NCBI GenBank assembly: GCA_963971425.1
Contig: OZ020520.1
Span: forward strand, 9,342,553 to 9,406,552
Source of the DNA: Bryoerythrophyllum caledonicum
Lineage: Eukaryota; Streptophyta; Bryopsida; Pottiales; Pottiaceae
Length of the DNA: 64,000 bases
Direction: 5' to 3'
Position 1 is the first letter of the stretch. Every line of letters starts with the position of its first letter. The position numbers and the translations under genes are program-made. This document shows positions 1 through 10,800 of the stretch, in pieces. The notes under the pieces are model-generated. The model had not been told where the DNA came from and searched no databases. It saw only the letters and a list, made by a program, of their open reading frames with translations.

Positions 1-1948
1 TTTTCAATTTATTTTTTCTTCCATATCTTCCTCTATACTCCACTTGCAATCATTTTTTATATTTTTATATTTATTTTTTTCTTTTCACTTCATTCATCAT
101 TTTTCTCAAATTTAGAAAATTAGCAGTCATTAGTCCTCACATCTCTTGATTAGTAAATTAGTAGTGCATCCTCACAACTAATTACTAATCCTAGATTACT
201 AATTTTCTTTCCACACTCTTTTATTTCTATTTTTTCTAACTTGTGTGAGCTACCCTATCATACAATTCAAGTAGTGTGTGTATTACTTCACTACTAATCG
301 TGTCATCTATATCACTCACATTGTTTTCCATAGCCTTTTTGCTTTATCTCTCAATATTATCATATTCTTTCTTATTTTTCCCTTTCATGATACTCTCTCA
401 TTAGAATTATCATGTTCTCTCCCTCTTATTTTTTCCTTTCATGATACTCTCTCATTATAGTTATCATGTTCTTTCTTATTTTACCCTTTCATCTATATGC
501 CTTAATTATTATTAAAAAAAAAATTAATTTAATTTAATTTAAATTTTAAATTTTTTTTTTTATTAAATTTTTTTTTTAAAAAAAAAATATTATTATTTTT
601 TTTTTTACAAATTCAATTGAATTTGTTCTTTCCTTAAGACACTATCCCTCCACATATTCTTAAAACTCTCACTACATGTAAGTCTTAAGATTTTTTGTTT
701 TATCCAAAGTGTAACTGACTTTGGTTTTTAAGGGAACTGACTCAGAACAAGTTTTTAAAGAACTGACTTACTTAAGGAAAATAAGGATCTATCCTATTTG
801 TTCTTTTTCCTTAAGGAACTAAATTTCTCTTGCTTGTCTGGTTCTTAAGGTTCTAGTCTGCTCAAGGTTGTAACTCAAACTCTCCCTTTCCTTAAGGTCA
901 CTGAAAGAGATGATCTCACTCAAAACATGAATCTTACAAACTTGTACTTAAAGAGATCTTCTCTAAAATTTTGACTTAAGGAGGTTTACTACGTACTGTT
1001 TTTTTAAGTAGGAATTTTATGCAGTCCTTCATCTTGGTTGTTTCTTCTTGAGCTTGTTCTTAACCACGTACCAATAGAGCTCTGTCTGAAATGACATGTT
1101 TCTTATGTTGTAAGTCACAGACTCCGAATATCAGTCTTCTATTTTCATTCTTCCCTAAATTCCTTATAATTTTTCCTTCATTGTGAATCATCACACTTCA
1201 GATTGTAAAAATAGGTTGTGCATATGTCTCCAAATAATCGAAATAGTGAGAGAAGTTATTATTTTTCTGTATACTAGGTTCAGCATTTGTCCCATATCGT
1301 TTGGTAAGGCTCCTGCGGCTCACGATATATAGGCTGGCTAACCCCTGGCTTTCATCTAGCAGGCCTTCGTGGTCGGTTAACGTGTGCCGCGGGTACATAC
1401 TGTCGTGGCAACCTCCGGGTGCTAGTGCCGGGTATGTATCCATCACACGTGACTTATCCCACCACGCTTGACCAGAGTGTTGACTCCTGTAGTTATAGGC
1501 AGTTCAACATGGATTTTTTTATTTTTTTTTCATAACTTACTGCATAGTATTTCCTTCTTTGTGTGCAGACTTCCAAGTCACCGAACCTCCTTTCAGCTGA
1601 CTTCCTCTTGTATATTATTTATAGAACACTCATAGTTGTTCTTCATTCTCAGACAGTTATTCCTCTTAAGTAGTTGTTGACTCTTTTGTGATCATAATCT
1701 TATGACACTGTACAACATAATCTCATGGAGCCAATGTCAATCATATTTCTAGAAGAAGATTGCAACTTTTACAATTCTTTGGCCAGTCTTTCAAAATCTG
1801 CTATTAGCTCATTATACTGGCTTCCACAATAAGCCATATCATGAGTTCTCAAAGCTGCAAACTTCTAAGCTCAAGCTGCAATCACAAAATTCCATTATAA
1901 TCTTTACATTGTCTGCACAGAGCTTCTCCTAAAAAACCTCATGTCTAC
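1..1948. other. AT-rich non-coding end of E1
   Basis: No gene is recognised here. The stretch has long A/T runs around 500-610, several CTTAAG words between 630 and 980, and a GC-richer island at about 1310-1500 that on the minus strand includes a TATATAT box. It probably belongs to the 3' untranslated part of E1. Short ORFs here look like chance. Confidence 0.4.
355..492. repeat. Tandem repeat, about 54-bp unit, about 2.5 copies
   Basis: The phrase CATGATACTCTCTCATTA recurs at 386 and 440 with matching flanks such as TTATCATGTTCT. This gives a short direct tandem repeat inside the AT-rich end of E1. Confidence 0.7.
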
Positions 1949-3580
1949 TCAAGATCTTGGTCTGGCTTCGAGTCGAGGACGCTTATGCTTGTACGCATCC
2001 TTGAACTCACACTCCTGGAGAATCAGCTGCAGCTCAGCCATCTCCACATTACGACGAACATCTTCATCATGCTTGAAGAGATACGTCTCGTGTGCCTTCT
2101 GATAACTCAACCAGGCAACCAGCTGCTCTTGACGCTTGCTGGAATTCTCCAAGGCAAACACCGAGCTCGCACCGTGGAGGAAGTTGGTAATTACCATACA
2201 CTCCAAAGTCCTCATATGGCGACTTGGCATCTGTTGCATCTTCGTCCATAGGTGAAACTCGGGCTTGGTCTCGTCAAATCTGTTGACATTCACCACGCAC
2301 TTGTATCGCATACACATATGAGACAAAATGTTGCAGAACACTGCAACTCGAAAACACACAGGATCCGTGTGTCTTCGGTGAATCTCAAAAAGGGCTCGAT
2401 AGGAATCACTACATTCCTGGGGAGAAGAAAAACTCCCTGGAATCTGTGGCCAGTTGTAAGGCACTGTGTCGAGCTTACTCCAGGGCGCCCACTTGTAACG
2501 CCGATATCCCTTCAAGGGACACTGGTGATAACTCATCGTGATCGCTGCTGGCGGTACCGTTGACCAAGTCTGGGATGCCTTGGGATACAACTGATCCCAC
2601 TGTCTCCAGACCTGCGGTGACAAGGCGAAGTCCTCCAACAACCAATCTATGGCTTGCCATGAGGGAAATGGCACCTCCTCCTCGCTGTTAAACAGATTCT
2701 CGTATTCTCCGAGAAACCGCTGCTTGTTCAACGACCCGGTCACCGGTAATGGCAAGCCTCCCCAGATCGTGTGTCTATAATCTGGAGGTGGTGACATGAA
2801 AGTGGCCATCTGAACCGCATCTGCCACATCTACTGTTTTCTTCTTTGCTCCCTCGATTGCACGCTTAAGTCGGTGGTGAGCTCGGACCTTGGCGTAGAGA
2901 TACTGTCCCATGGTGATCTCACCCCGCTGAGCCAAGTCCTCGCGCTCTTGGACTTAAGCCATGCATCCCACGAAGCTCTGCTCATTTTATAATAGCTTCG
3001 TCAGCTTCTCCATCTGGTTCTTCCATTCTCCCAGGTAGTCCGTGGAGAGGGGAACGGTCTTAAGATCAACCTCAGGAATGACTACCATTCGTTGAGCTAC
3101 ATCTGGTTGATCATACTGCCTCCGCATCTGCAGCTGCCCCTCCAAGTGCCAATAATATAGTAGCACTCTGGCTCCAATATCACTGATCGGCACCAGCAAC
3201 TGTCTGGCGTCCTCCAGCTGAAGGTCCTGCCTCACGATCATTTCGCAAATCAAATTCTGCATGTTGGCGAAGTTCGCCACTGCGGTCCACAGGTTTTGGA
3301 ATTCCGCTCGGCTCAGCTTACTTCCAGCGCTCAAGCACATCATGCTGAAACAAGCATTCCTCTGCAACTCGTAAGCTCTGAAGAGTACAAAGGTTGGCGG
3401 ACTATGTAAGTCCTGACGCCAAATTGCCTCTTGGAGTTTGCTTTTCACTCCTCTATCTGTGGTCGTCTGTGCAGTCAACCGGGCATTAGCTTCGGTGACA
3501 TCTCGTACCTTCTCTTCCAACTCTGCTACCTGTGAAGAGTCGGGCGTAGCTACGGTCGACGCTTCCCTGCTCGCCTGCAC
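1949..3580 (-). CDS. E1 downstream ORF, C-terminal parts
   Basis: Two adjacent minus-strand frames (1949-2935, 328 codons; 2987-3580, 197 codons) follow the coiled-coil ORF in the same direction. The first is rich in W, Y, H and R and has no domain I recognise. The second begins with a helical coiled-coil stretch and continues into an alpha-helical region. Codon and base usage are more GC-rich than the E1 pol, but CTTAAG words occur here too, which links the stretch to E1. The product is probably a structural or DNA-binding accessory protein encoded downstream of integrase. Function is unknown, and this set of ORFs is broken. Confidence 0.5.
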
Positions 3581-3589
3581 CTCTCTCTT

Positions 3590-4105
3590 CTATTGTACTA
3601 GTGATGTCGCCAACTCCTTCGCCAGATTCTTCTCAGCCTGATACTGCTCCTTCACCAGCTGGTGTTGAGTCTTAAGACTCTCGATCTCAAGCAGATGTTC
3701 TTCCACTTGTCTCTCCTTCGCAGTGCAGAGGTCCTTCCAATGGGCAGCGCTACCGGAAGCTTGCCGGAGTTCTTCTTGCAACGTGTGCCAATCTCGCACC
3801 TGTGCTTCCTTGTCTCCAGCTAGAGCCGAATTCTCCTTCTCCGATTCCGCCTTAAGGCGATGGTACTCCTGCTCCATGTGGCTCAATTTCTTCTGCAACT
3901 CCTCGCATTGTTGTGCCTTCGTCGTCTGCTTGTTGCACAAAGTCTCCCAGCGCTGAACTTCTTCAGTTGTTTGGGCCAACTTCCCTCGCAGTTCACCCCG
4001 CTCCTTGTCCAGCAACTCTCTAGCTCGCTCTGCTTCCAAGAGCGCCTTTTCTAGCCGGAGCTTCTCGCGTTGGAAGTCCTTCTGCATCTGATCCTTAGCC
4101 AACAA
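3590..4105 (-). CDS. E1 downstream ORF, long coiled coil
   Basis: This 171-codon frame is almost entirely heptad-patterned and rich in E, K, Q and L, with repeated ELxxKL- and EExxR-type blocks, so a continuous coiled coil of about 160 residues is likely. It sits between the conserved N-terminal domain (4151-5413) and the C-terminal parts (1949-3580) and very probably belongs to one large product. Comparable coiled coils occur in the accessory ORFs of E6 and E2 in this window. An envelope function is not supported, since no signal peptide or membrane segment is visible. Confidence 0.55.
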   Translation of the reverse strand: MLAKDQMQKDFQREKLRLEKALLEAERARELLDKERGELRGKLAQTTEEVQRWETLCNKQTTKAQQCEELQKKLSHMEQEYHRLKAESEKENSALAGDKEAQVRDWHTLQEELRQASGSAAHWKDLCTAKERQVEEHLLEIESLKTQHQLVKEQYQAEKNLAKELATSLVQ

Positions 4106-4150
4106 GATGTCCTTGTTGGTGGCTTGGTATTGAGCTACGAGATCATCCTT

Positions 4151-5413
4151 CTAGATCACCATCAGCTCGAGATTCACCTTGTTCAACTCCCGAACATCAC
4201 CCTGTTTGGTGCTATCTGCCCCCTGCGATCTCTTCTCTGTTCGCTTGAGAGGAGCTTCATCTTCAGGGTCCTCCATTGTGGCAACCTCGGGAGCAGCGTA
4301 CGGAACAATCTGCTTGGATGGTGTCTTGGACAGCTTCGCTGCTGCTGGTGGACGTGGTTCCTGTCCTAAGGTGATACTCAAGACACCTCTAGTGGAGATC
4401 GGGGGCTTTACCTTCTTCTTCTGCACTTCCGCCAACGGTTTCTTTCCCTTGTCTTTCGCTGGTGCAAGGGCTTCAGGTGACCCTGGCGTCTCCTCTTCTG
4501 CGTCCTCCCTTGCTGGACTGGTCATGTCTTCATCTCCTACGTCTTCTTCTTTTTCAGAAGCCTCTTCCGGTTCCTCTTCTTCCTCCGGTTCCTCCACCAT
4601 CTTGCGCAATCTCTTCTTCTTGGAACTCCTCCCTGATTCTTCTTCCACCTCCTGTGCTCCTTCAGTCAAGCTCTTCCTCAGTGGGGGACAGATTGTTGAG
4701 AAGTACGTGGTCCTATGGAAGAAGATGTTGTGGCGGGTATTCTTCCCTGCTAGCTCCAGTCGGAGATGCGCGTACATGATCTTGGACCAATTGAGTCGCT
4801 CTCCATTCCAGCTCTTGTACGTTGCAGCCAATGCGCTGGGTGATAATACCTCCGTTCCATCAAAAGCCATCAAGAGTCGAAGGTTGATAAATTTTAGCCA
4901 TTCCTTCCACGAAGCCTTGGCCTTCCTGATCGAATATCCCCGTCCCACCTTGGCGTCGTCTGGCCTCTCGAACATCTGACTGAGCTCAGTCTTGGTTAGC
5001 AATGGCAATCCCACCAGCGTAGGTCCCATCTTTAGCAAGCTTGGGCAATGCTGCTAGACGACCTCTACGTCGAAGCGAACCACTTCACCGTTGATCAAAA
5101 ATTCGTTTTGTGCGCCTCGCTTGGAGTTCAGCATGAAGGCCAGCACTCGCGGTAGATCCGCCTCCGGCCATTGCTGCTCGATGAATTGTAGAAGACCTGC
5201 CTTCTCCAAATTCTTACGGTTGCCCTCATACACCTTCTTTGGCAACTCCCTCAGCGGAGAAGGATCGATCTCGAAATCCTTCTTCGTCTTCCGTTTCTGG
5301 CTCATCTTGATTTCTCTGTCTACTGTTCTCTTACAACCAACGCCACTCTGTGAATTTGGATTCACCATTTTGCACCTGTTTTTAGCAAGAAAACAGAGTT
5401 CATCTCCCTGCAA
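4151..5413 (-). CDS. E1 downstream ORF, conserved N-terminal domain
   Basis: Frames 5054-5413 and 4151-5038 together hold the start of the accessory ORF. A basic N-terminus (MSQKRKTKKDF) is followed by a helical domain with the LPRVLAFML and LSPSALAATYKSWNG motifs, a block ending around NIFFHRTTYF, and then an acidic and lysine-rich region with many E, K and P residues, typical of a disordered nuclear linker. The helical block resembles the plant retroelement accessory domain at 19185-19789 (E6) in layout: a short helix, a 'large-L-W' core, then a segment rich in H and Y. Function is unknown. Confidence 0.5.
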
Positions 5414-6886
5414 TGTCTACTTCGTTTGCGCAGTCTTCTTTACGCTACAAAACACTCTTAAGACATGCATCTACATTATAGAATTTTCTTTCATCTGTGC
5501 AGACTTATATCTGAAGATTACATGCAAAGTGGTTACAACAGTTATGCCGGTTCTTGATTTTCCTTAACAGATTCTTCTGCTTTTACTCTTGTAGATAGTT
5601 ATCTACTCTCAGTAAATTCTATTCCATTAATTTTGCACCTTGGCAAGGAAGATCAGTTAAATTATCCGTTCTTAAGCAACCTCATTCCCCACGAAATGGC
5701 ATAATTCAACAATCCTCTGTTCTGTGAACTCACATTCAGAATATCTTAACGACGAACTTACGAGCAAAAGTGTGACAACTTCTTCTCTGCTCTTGGTGAC
5801 ACCTCGCTTCCCGAATACAGAGCCACCAAACTCACGATTTGCAACAATTCTTCACGATACACTCCAACTCTCAACAATGCAACTGTCCTCTCAACTTCTG
5901 TTTCAGCGACTGAACAATGCACTTGTGAATACTCTCTAATGAGCCATAGCCAAGTTTGGCAGCTTGTTTTCTTAATGGCTCATCAAGTTTTGCCACTTGG
6001 TTTTAAGTCCCGTCCCCACTCGTCCTTATCATCACGTTTTTCAAGTCATTGCAATGATCCTTTTGACGTGATTGATTATTGTTCCCTCGAGTGAAGTGGC
6101 CACTTTTGTCCCTTCCATGGCACTTTAATTTGATCTTTCAACATGATGAGATTTCTCCACTTTATGACAAGGTCGCTTCTCACAGATTTCCTACCAACTT
6201 AATTATCATTTTTATTTTCTTAAGTTTTTTCATTTTCCATAATTTGCTTCGGCTTACTTCTGTCTTAAGGCATCTCCATTCTTAAGTTTATTATTGTCTC
6301 ACAATTTTACTTTTTAAGATGAACTTCAGGGACAACCCCAGACTTACTGTCTTAAAGTGTTCACTCAAGTTTTTAAGACAACTGGATTTCTGACATCCTC
6401 GCAAATAAGACACTCAAGTTCTTAAGTCATTTGTGTCTTTAAGACTATTTTGAGTTCTTAAGGCAACTATAGATTTGACGTCTCTTGAGTGCTTGAAGAC
6501 TTAAAACAGTTGTGTCTTTAAGAGCACTGAAGTTCTTTAAGACAAGTGGCATGATATCACACTTATGACCTTAATTCTGTGACTTAACTTGAGATGACTT
6601 CTTAAGTACTGTTCCTTTATGCAAAATGATTTAGCTCTTAAGAATTTTTATTTTTGAATTTTATTTTTTCAATAATACCTTATGACAAGGTTTCTCTCAA
6701 GAAAGTTTTTTGTGAATATTTTTTATGAATGATCATAAATTAACTATGACTTAAAACACAAAATTTTACACTTTCCCTTTGGTAGTTTAGTGTCGTTCCG
6801 GACTACTTAAAAATTCTTTCTTAAAATTTTCTTAAAATTTCCTTTAAGTAGGGGTGTAGCCCCCCTCTTAAAAAGGTAACTTGCCC
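5414..6886. other. E1 spacer between integrase and downstream ORFs, CTTAAG-rich
   Basis: No gene is recognised over about 1.5 kb. The segment 6240-6640 holds about six CTTAAG hexamers, usually as TTCTTAAG or TCTTAAG. Near 6850, next to the end of pol, is a G-run on the minus strand (AAGAGGGGGGC) that could be a polypurine tract. Confidence 0.5.
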
Positions 6887-7783
6887 TCAAGTTACGTACT
6901 TTTTGAGCCTGTAGCCATTATAGCGTGTTGCATGCACATTACCTGCAAAATCTTGTAATTCCACAGAACCATTAGGATAAGATTTAAGTATTTTGTATGG
7001 TCCAAACCATCGCATTTTAAATTTTCCGGGAAATTTCTGGAATCTACCGTCATAGAGTAAGACTAAATCATTTTCTTTTAGAGTTTTTGGTTGTAATTTA
7101 CTATCATAATAAGTTTTCCTTTGTTTTTGTATAGCTTCCATATTCATGTAGGCTTGACCTCTAATTTCATCTAGACGTTCTAGATTATCTAATCTTTCTC
7201 TTAGAGATTGTTCATCATCCAATCTTTCAGAAATTGCCACGCGTAGAGAAGGTAATGCCACTTCTATCGGGAGCATAGCCTCCAAGCCATACACTAATTG
7301 GAAAGGGGTCGCTTGAGTTGTAGTTTTTATTGTACATCTATATGCCCATAATGCATTATTCAACTCATAATCCCAATTAGATGCATTGCCTTGTAATGTC
7401 TTAGTGATAATCTTGCAGAGAATACCATTAGACTTCTCAGTCTGACCATTAGCTCTAGGGTGATAGGGTGACGACTTACGGTGCTTAATAAAATACTTTT
7501 GCAACATTTTCTCAATAGTATCATTGATGAAATGAGTCCCTCTATCACTTACAATTTCTTTTGGACACCCAAACCTAGTGATGATATGTTCATAAATGAA
7601 TTTTGCCACAGTGTCTGCATCATCATTTCTAGTGGCAAGGGCCTCTACCCACTTAGTCACATACTCGGTTGCAACCAAGATATAGCATTTTTGATCCTCA
7701 CGACTAGGTGGTTTAATGGGACCTACAAAGTCAATTCCCCATTTCTCAAAAGGAATTTGTGCTAAAATTGGTATTAATGGCAT
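6887..7783 (-). CDS. E1 integrase core and C-terminus
   Basis: Retroviral-type integrase, which inserts the cDNA copy into the genome. The catalytic triad context is clear: GIDFVGPIKPP with the first Asp, VSDRGTHF with the second, and GQTEKSNG with the Glu, followed by the WAYRCTIKTTT and TPFQLVYG blocks common to plant Ty3 elements. The C-terminus has the KFKMRWFGPYKI block (GPF/Y-like) and ends without a chromodomain. The zinc-binding N-terminal part lies in the adjoining ORF just upstream (7811-7960). Confidence 0.9.
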   Translation of the reverse strand: MPLIPILAQIPFEKWGIDFVGPIKPPSREDQKCYILVATEYVTKWVEALATRNDDADTVAKFIYEHIITRFGCPKEIVSDRGTHFINDTIEKMLQKYFIKHRKSSPYHPRANGQTEKSNGILCKIITKTLQGNASNWDYELNNALWAYRCTIKTTTQATPFQLVYGLEAMLPIEVALPSLRVAISERLDDEQSLRERLDNLERLDEIRGQAYMNMEAIQKQRKTYYDSKLQPKTLKENDLVLLYDGRFQKFPGKFKMRWFGPYKILKSYPNGSVELQDFAGNVHATRYNGYRLKKYVT

Positions 7784-7810
7784 AGCCTTAGTGGCTGTCG
7801 GTTTACCAAC

Positions 7811-10800
7811 TCACTGGCAAGGATCACATTTTTTAACATAATTAGTGGCATCGGCAAAAAGAGTGGGCCACCAATAGCCTGCTCGCAATGCTTTTTGAGG
7901 TGTAGCCCAGTCCGCAAAATGCCCTCCACAGACATCATCATGACATCCTATTAAAATCATTGACACTTCACTAGGATTTACACATCGTCGAAGTATATCA
8001 TCTTTGCCTCTCTTATAGAGAACACCACTAATCATGGTGTAAGGCAAAGATTGATGGACTAGTTTAATTTTATCTTTGCTAGTGTATTCAATAGGAAAAG
8101 TAGCCTTAGTTAAATAGTAGATGATGTCGGCATATTCTTTTGGAATTACATCAAGTACCTCCACACCCTCTTTAACAGAAAAGATGTGTGCATCTGGAAA
8201 GTTATCATCTATGGACTGTGGATTTATAGTCTCACTAAGTCTTGATAAAAAATCTGCGTTTTGATGTATTTTCCCCGGTCTGACATTAATGGTAAAATCA
8301 AACTCTTGTAATAATAAAATCCATCTTGCAATTCGACCACTTAATTGAGGCTTATTGATCATATACTTCAAGGCATCATGATCAATATGAAAAGTGAATT
8401 TATATCCCAATAAATAATGTCTATATTTTTGAACAGAGAAAATCATGCCAAGACCTTCTCTTTCAGTTACAGAATAGTTCCTTTCTGGGGCACTCAACTG
8501 TCTACTTGCAAAGTAAATTGGTCTATCATGACCTTTGGAATCTTTCTGGCTTAACACACTTCCAATTGCCATATTAGAAGCATCAACATATACTTCAAAG
8601 GTTTTTGTCCAATCTGGGGGAATTAGAACAGGTGCTTTACTAAGATGACGTTTTAACTTGTTAAAAGCTTTAGTGCAATCATCTGTCCATACCCCCGGTA
8701 GTAAAGTTTGTTTTGTTAAGACATTCAAAGGTGCTGCTATGAAAGCAAACCTATAAATAAATCTTCTATAATAACCTGTTGCACCTAGAAAGCCTTTTAG
8801 TCCCGTGAGATGTTTGGGAATTTCCATTTTAATAATAATGTCTACTTTATCTGGGTCAACCGATATTCCCTCTTTTGAAACAACATGACCTAATAACTTA
8901 CCACATACAGTGGCAAACTCAGACTTAGCAGCATTTATGGATATGCCATACTTTCTACATTGATCAAAACATTTCTTTAAATTTTGTGCATGATCTTTCT
9001 TAGAACCAAACACACAAAAATCATCTAAAAATATCTCCATAAATTTTCTAAGATATTTTGTGAAGGCTTGAGTCATAACTTTTTGGAATGTTGCCGGAGC
9101 ATTGCACAATCCAAATGGCATGACATTATATGCAAAAGTCCCCCAGTCCGTAGTGAAAGTGGTCAATGGTTTATCTTCTAGGGCAATTTGCACTTGATTA
9201 TAACCCGAGAATCCATCAAGGAAGGAATAACACTCATGAACCGCTACACCATCTAGGACTGCATCAGAAAATGGTAAAGGAAAGAAATCTTTCTTAGTGG
9301 CTTTATTCAACTGTCGAAAGTCCTGACAAATACGGATCTTACCATTCTTTTTAGGTACTATGACAATAGGTGACACCCACTCACTAAATGGCACGGGATA
9401 AATGAAATTACACTCCAGTAATTTATCAATTTCCTCTTTAACCATTAGAGAATACTTTGGGTTCATCCTATATTGCCTTTGCCTAATAGGTTTAGCATCC
9501 GCTTCTAGGATAATTCGATGTTGACAAACATCAGGAGGTATGCATTTCAAATCTTTATAAGTCCAAGCAAAGGCATCTTTCTCCTTCTTAAAGAATTCCA
9601 ACCATTCTTCATATTCTTTAGAACTTAATTCATCATATATTTTAATAGGCTTAGGATCTTCCGTAGTGCCTAAATTTATTTCTATAGTATTTTTTACTAA
9701 AGGTCGAACATTAGGTGTTTTCTTATCACCTAGCAACTCATCCGAGTGTGACACACAAGGAATTTCCTTATTTGACTCTCCCTCGGTAGTAATATTAAAA
9801 ATAGGAGCATTTTGCCATGCTTCAATAGCTGCATCCGAGTCATCAACTTGACTAGGAGGGACAAAATACTCTCCAGGACTTAAACCTTTAAACGTATGCA
9901 TGTCCTGGATAACATTAGTATCTTCAGGCTGAGATTCTAAGTTTGGATCAGTAGTCCAATCTGAAGCATCATCTTGAGTCTCACCATGATAGTTTGCAGG
10001 AAACATGGGAAGAATAATTTTACTTTTGCCCTTCCCAATTGTCAAAGTTCCCTTGCCCCAATCGTCTTTGGCTTTAGCTAATGACAACCAAGGTCTGCCA
10101 AGGAGAATAGGATATGTGGAAATAGACTCACTCACCTTAAAGACAATATAGTCAATTTTATAATCAATTCCACCAATTATTGTATTTAATTGTATCAATT
10201 TTCCCAAAGGTTTGACTCTACTTTGATCGGCCATTCTTAAAATAATAGAAGTAGGTGCTATGTTAGTTATGCCTAACTCTTTCATAGTATCAACACTCAT
10301 AAGGTTGACACTACTCCCACTATCAATTTGGACTCCATCAATAAAAGTTCCATCTATAATTACATCGACTGTAGGTGCACCTGGATCTAGAGAGATATCA
10401 TGAACGTTCACAATTTCGGGTTGAGATTTTCTTGTTTCCTTATTTATTTTTTGTTTAGTTTTTTTAACATTGTCCTCCTCTTGTATTTTTGCTCTCTTTC
10501 TAATTAGAGAAGAGGTTAACTCATTCTTACAATAAGGTGACAATGCAAGTAATTGTCTCAAAGAAATTTGAGGTTGTAATCTATCTAAATCTGTGAGAAT
10601 ATCATATGGATGCATACCCACTGCTAATCTCATAATTTTATTATGTTTTCTCTTTTTTAAAGACATAGATGATTCTTTCATTATCTTTTTTGAAGGCTTA
10701 TAAAAAGTAGGTTGTTCCAATGGTTTCATGGAAGTACTTGGTTTTTCCACATTTGGAATTATAGGTACAACTTTTTCTGGCAAAGGAGGTGTTATAGGTA

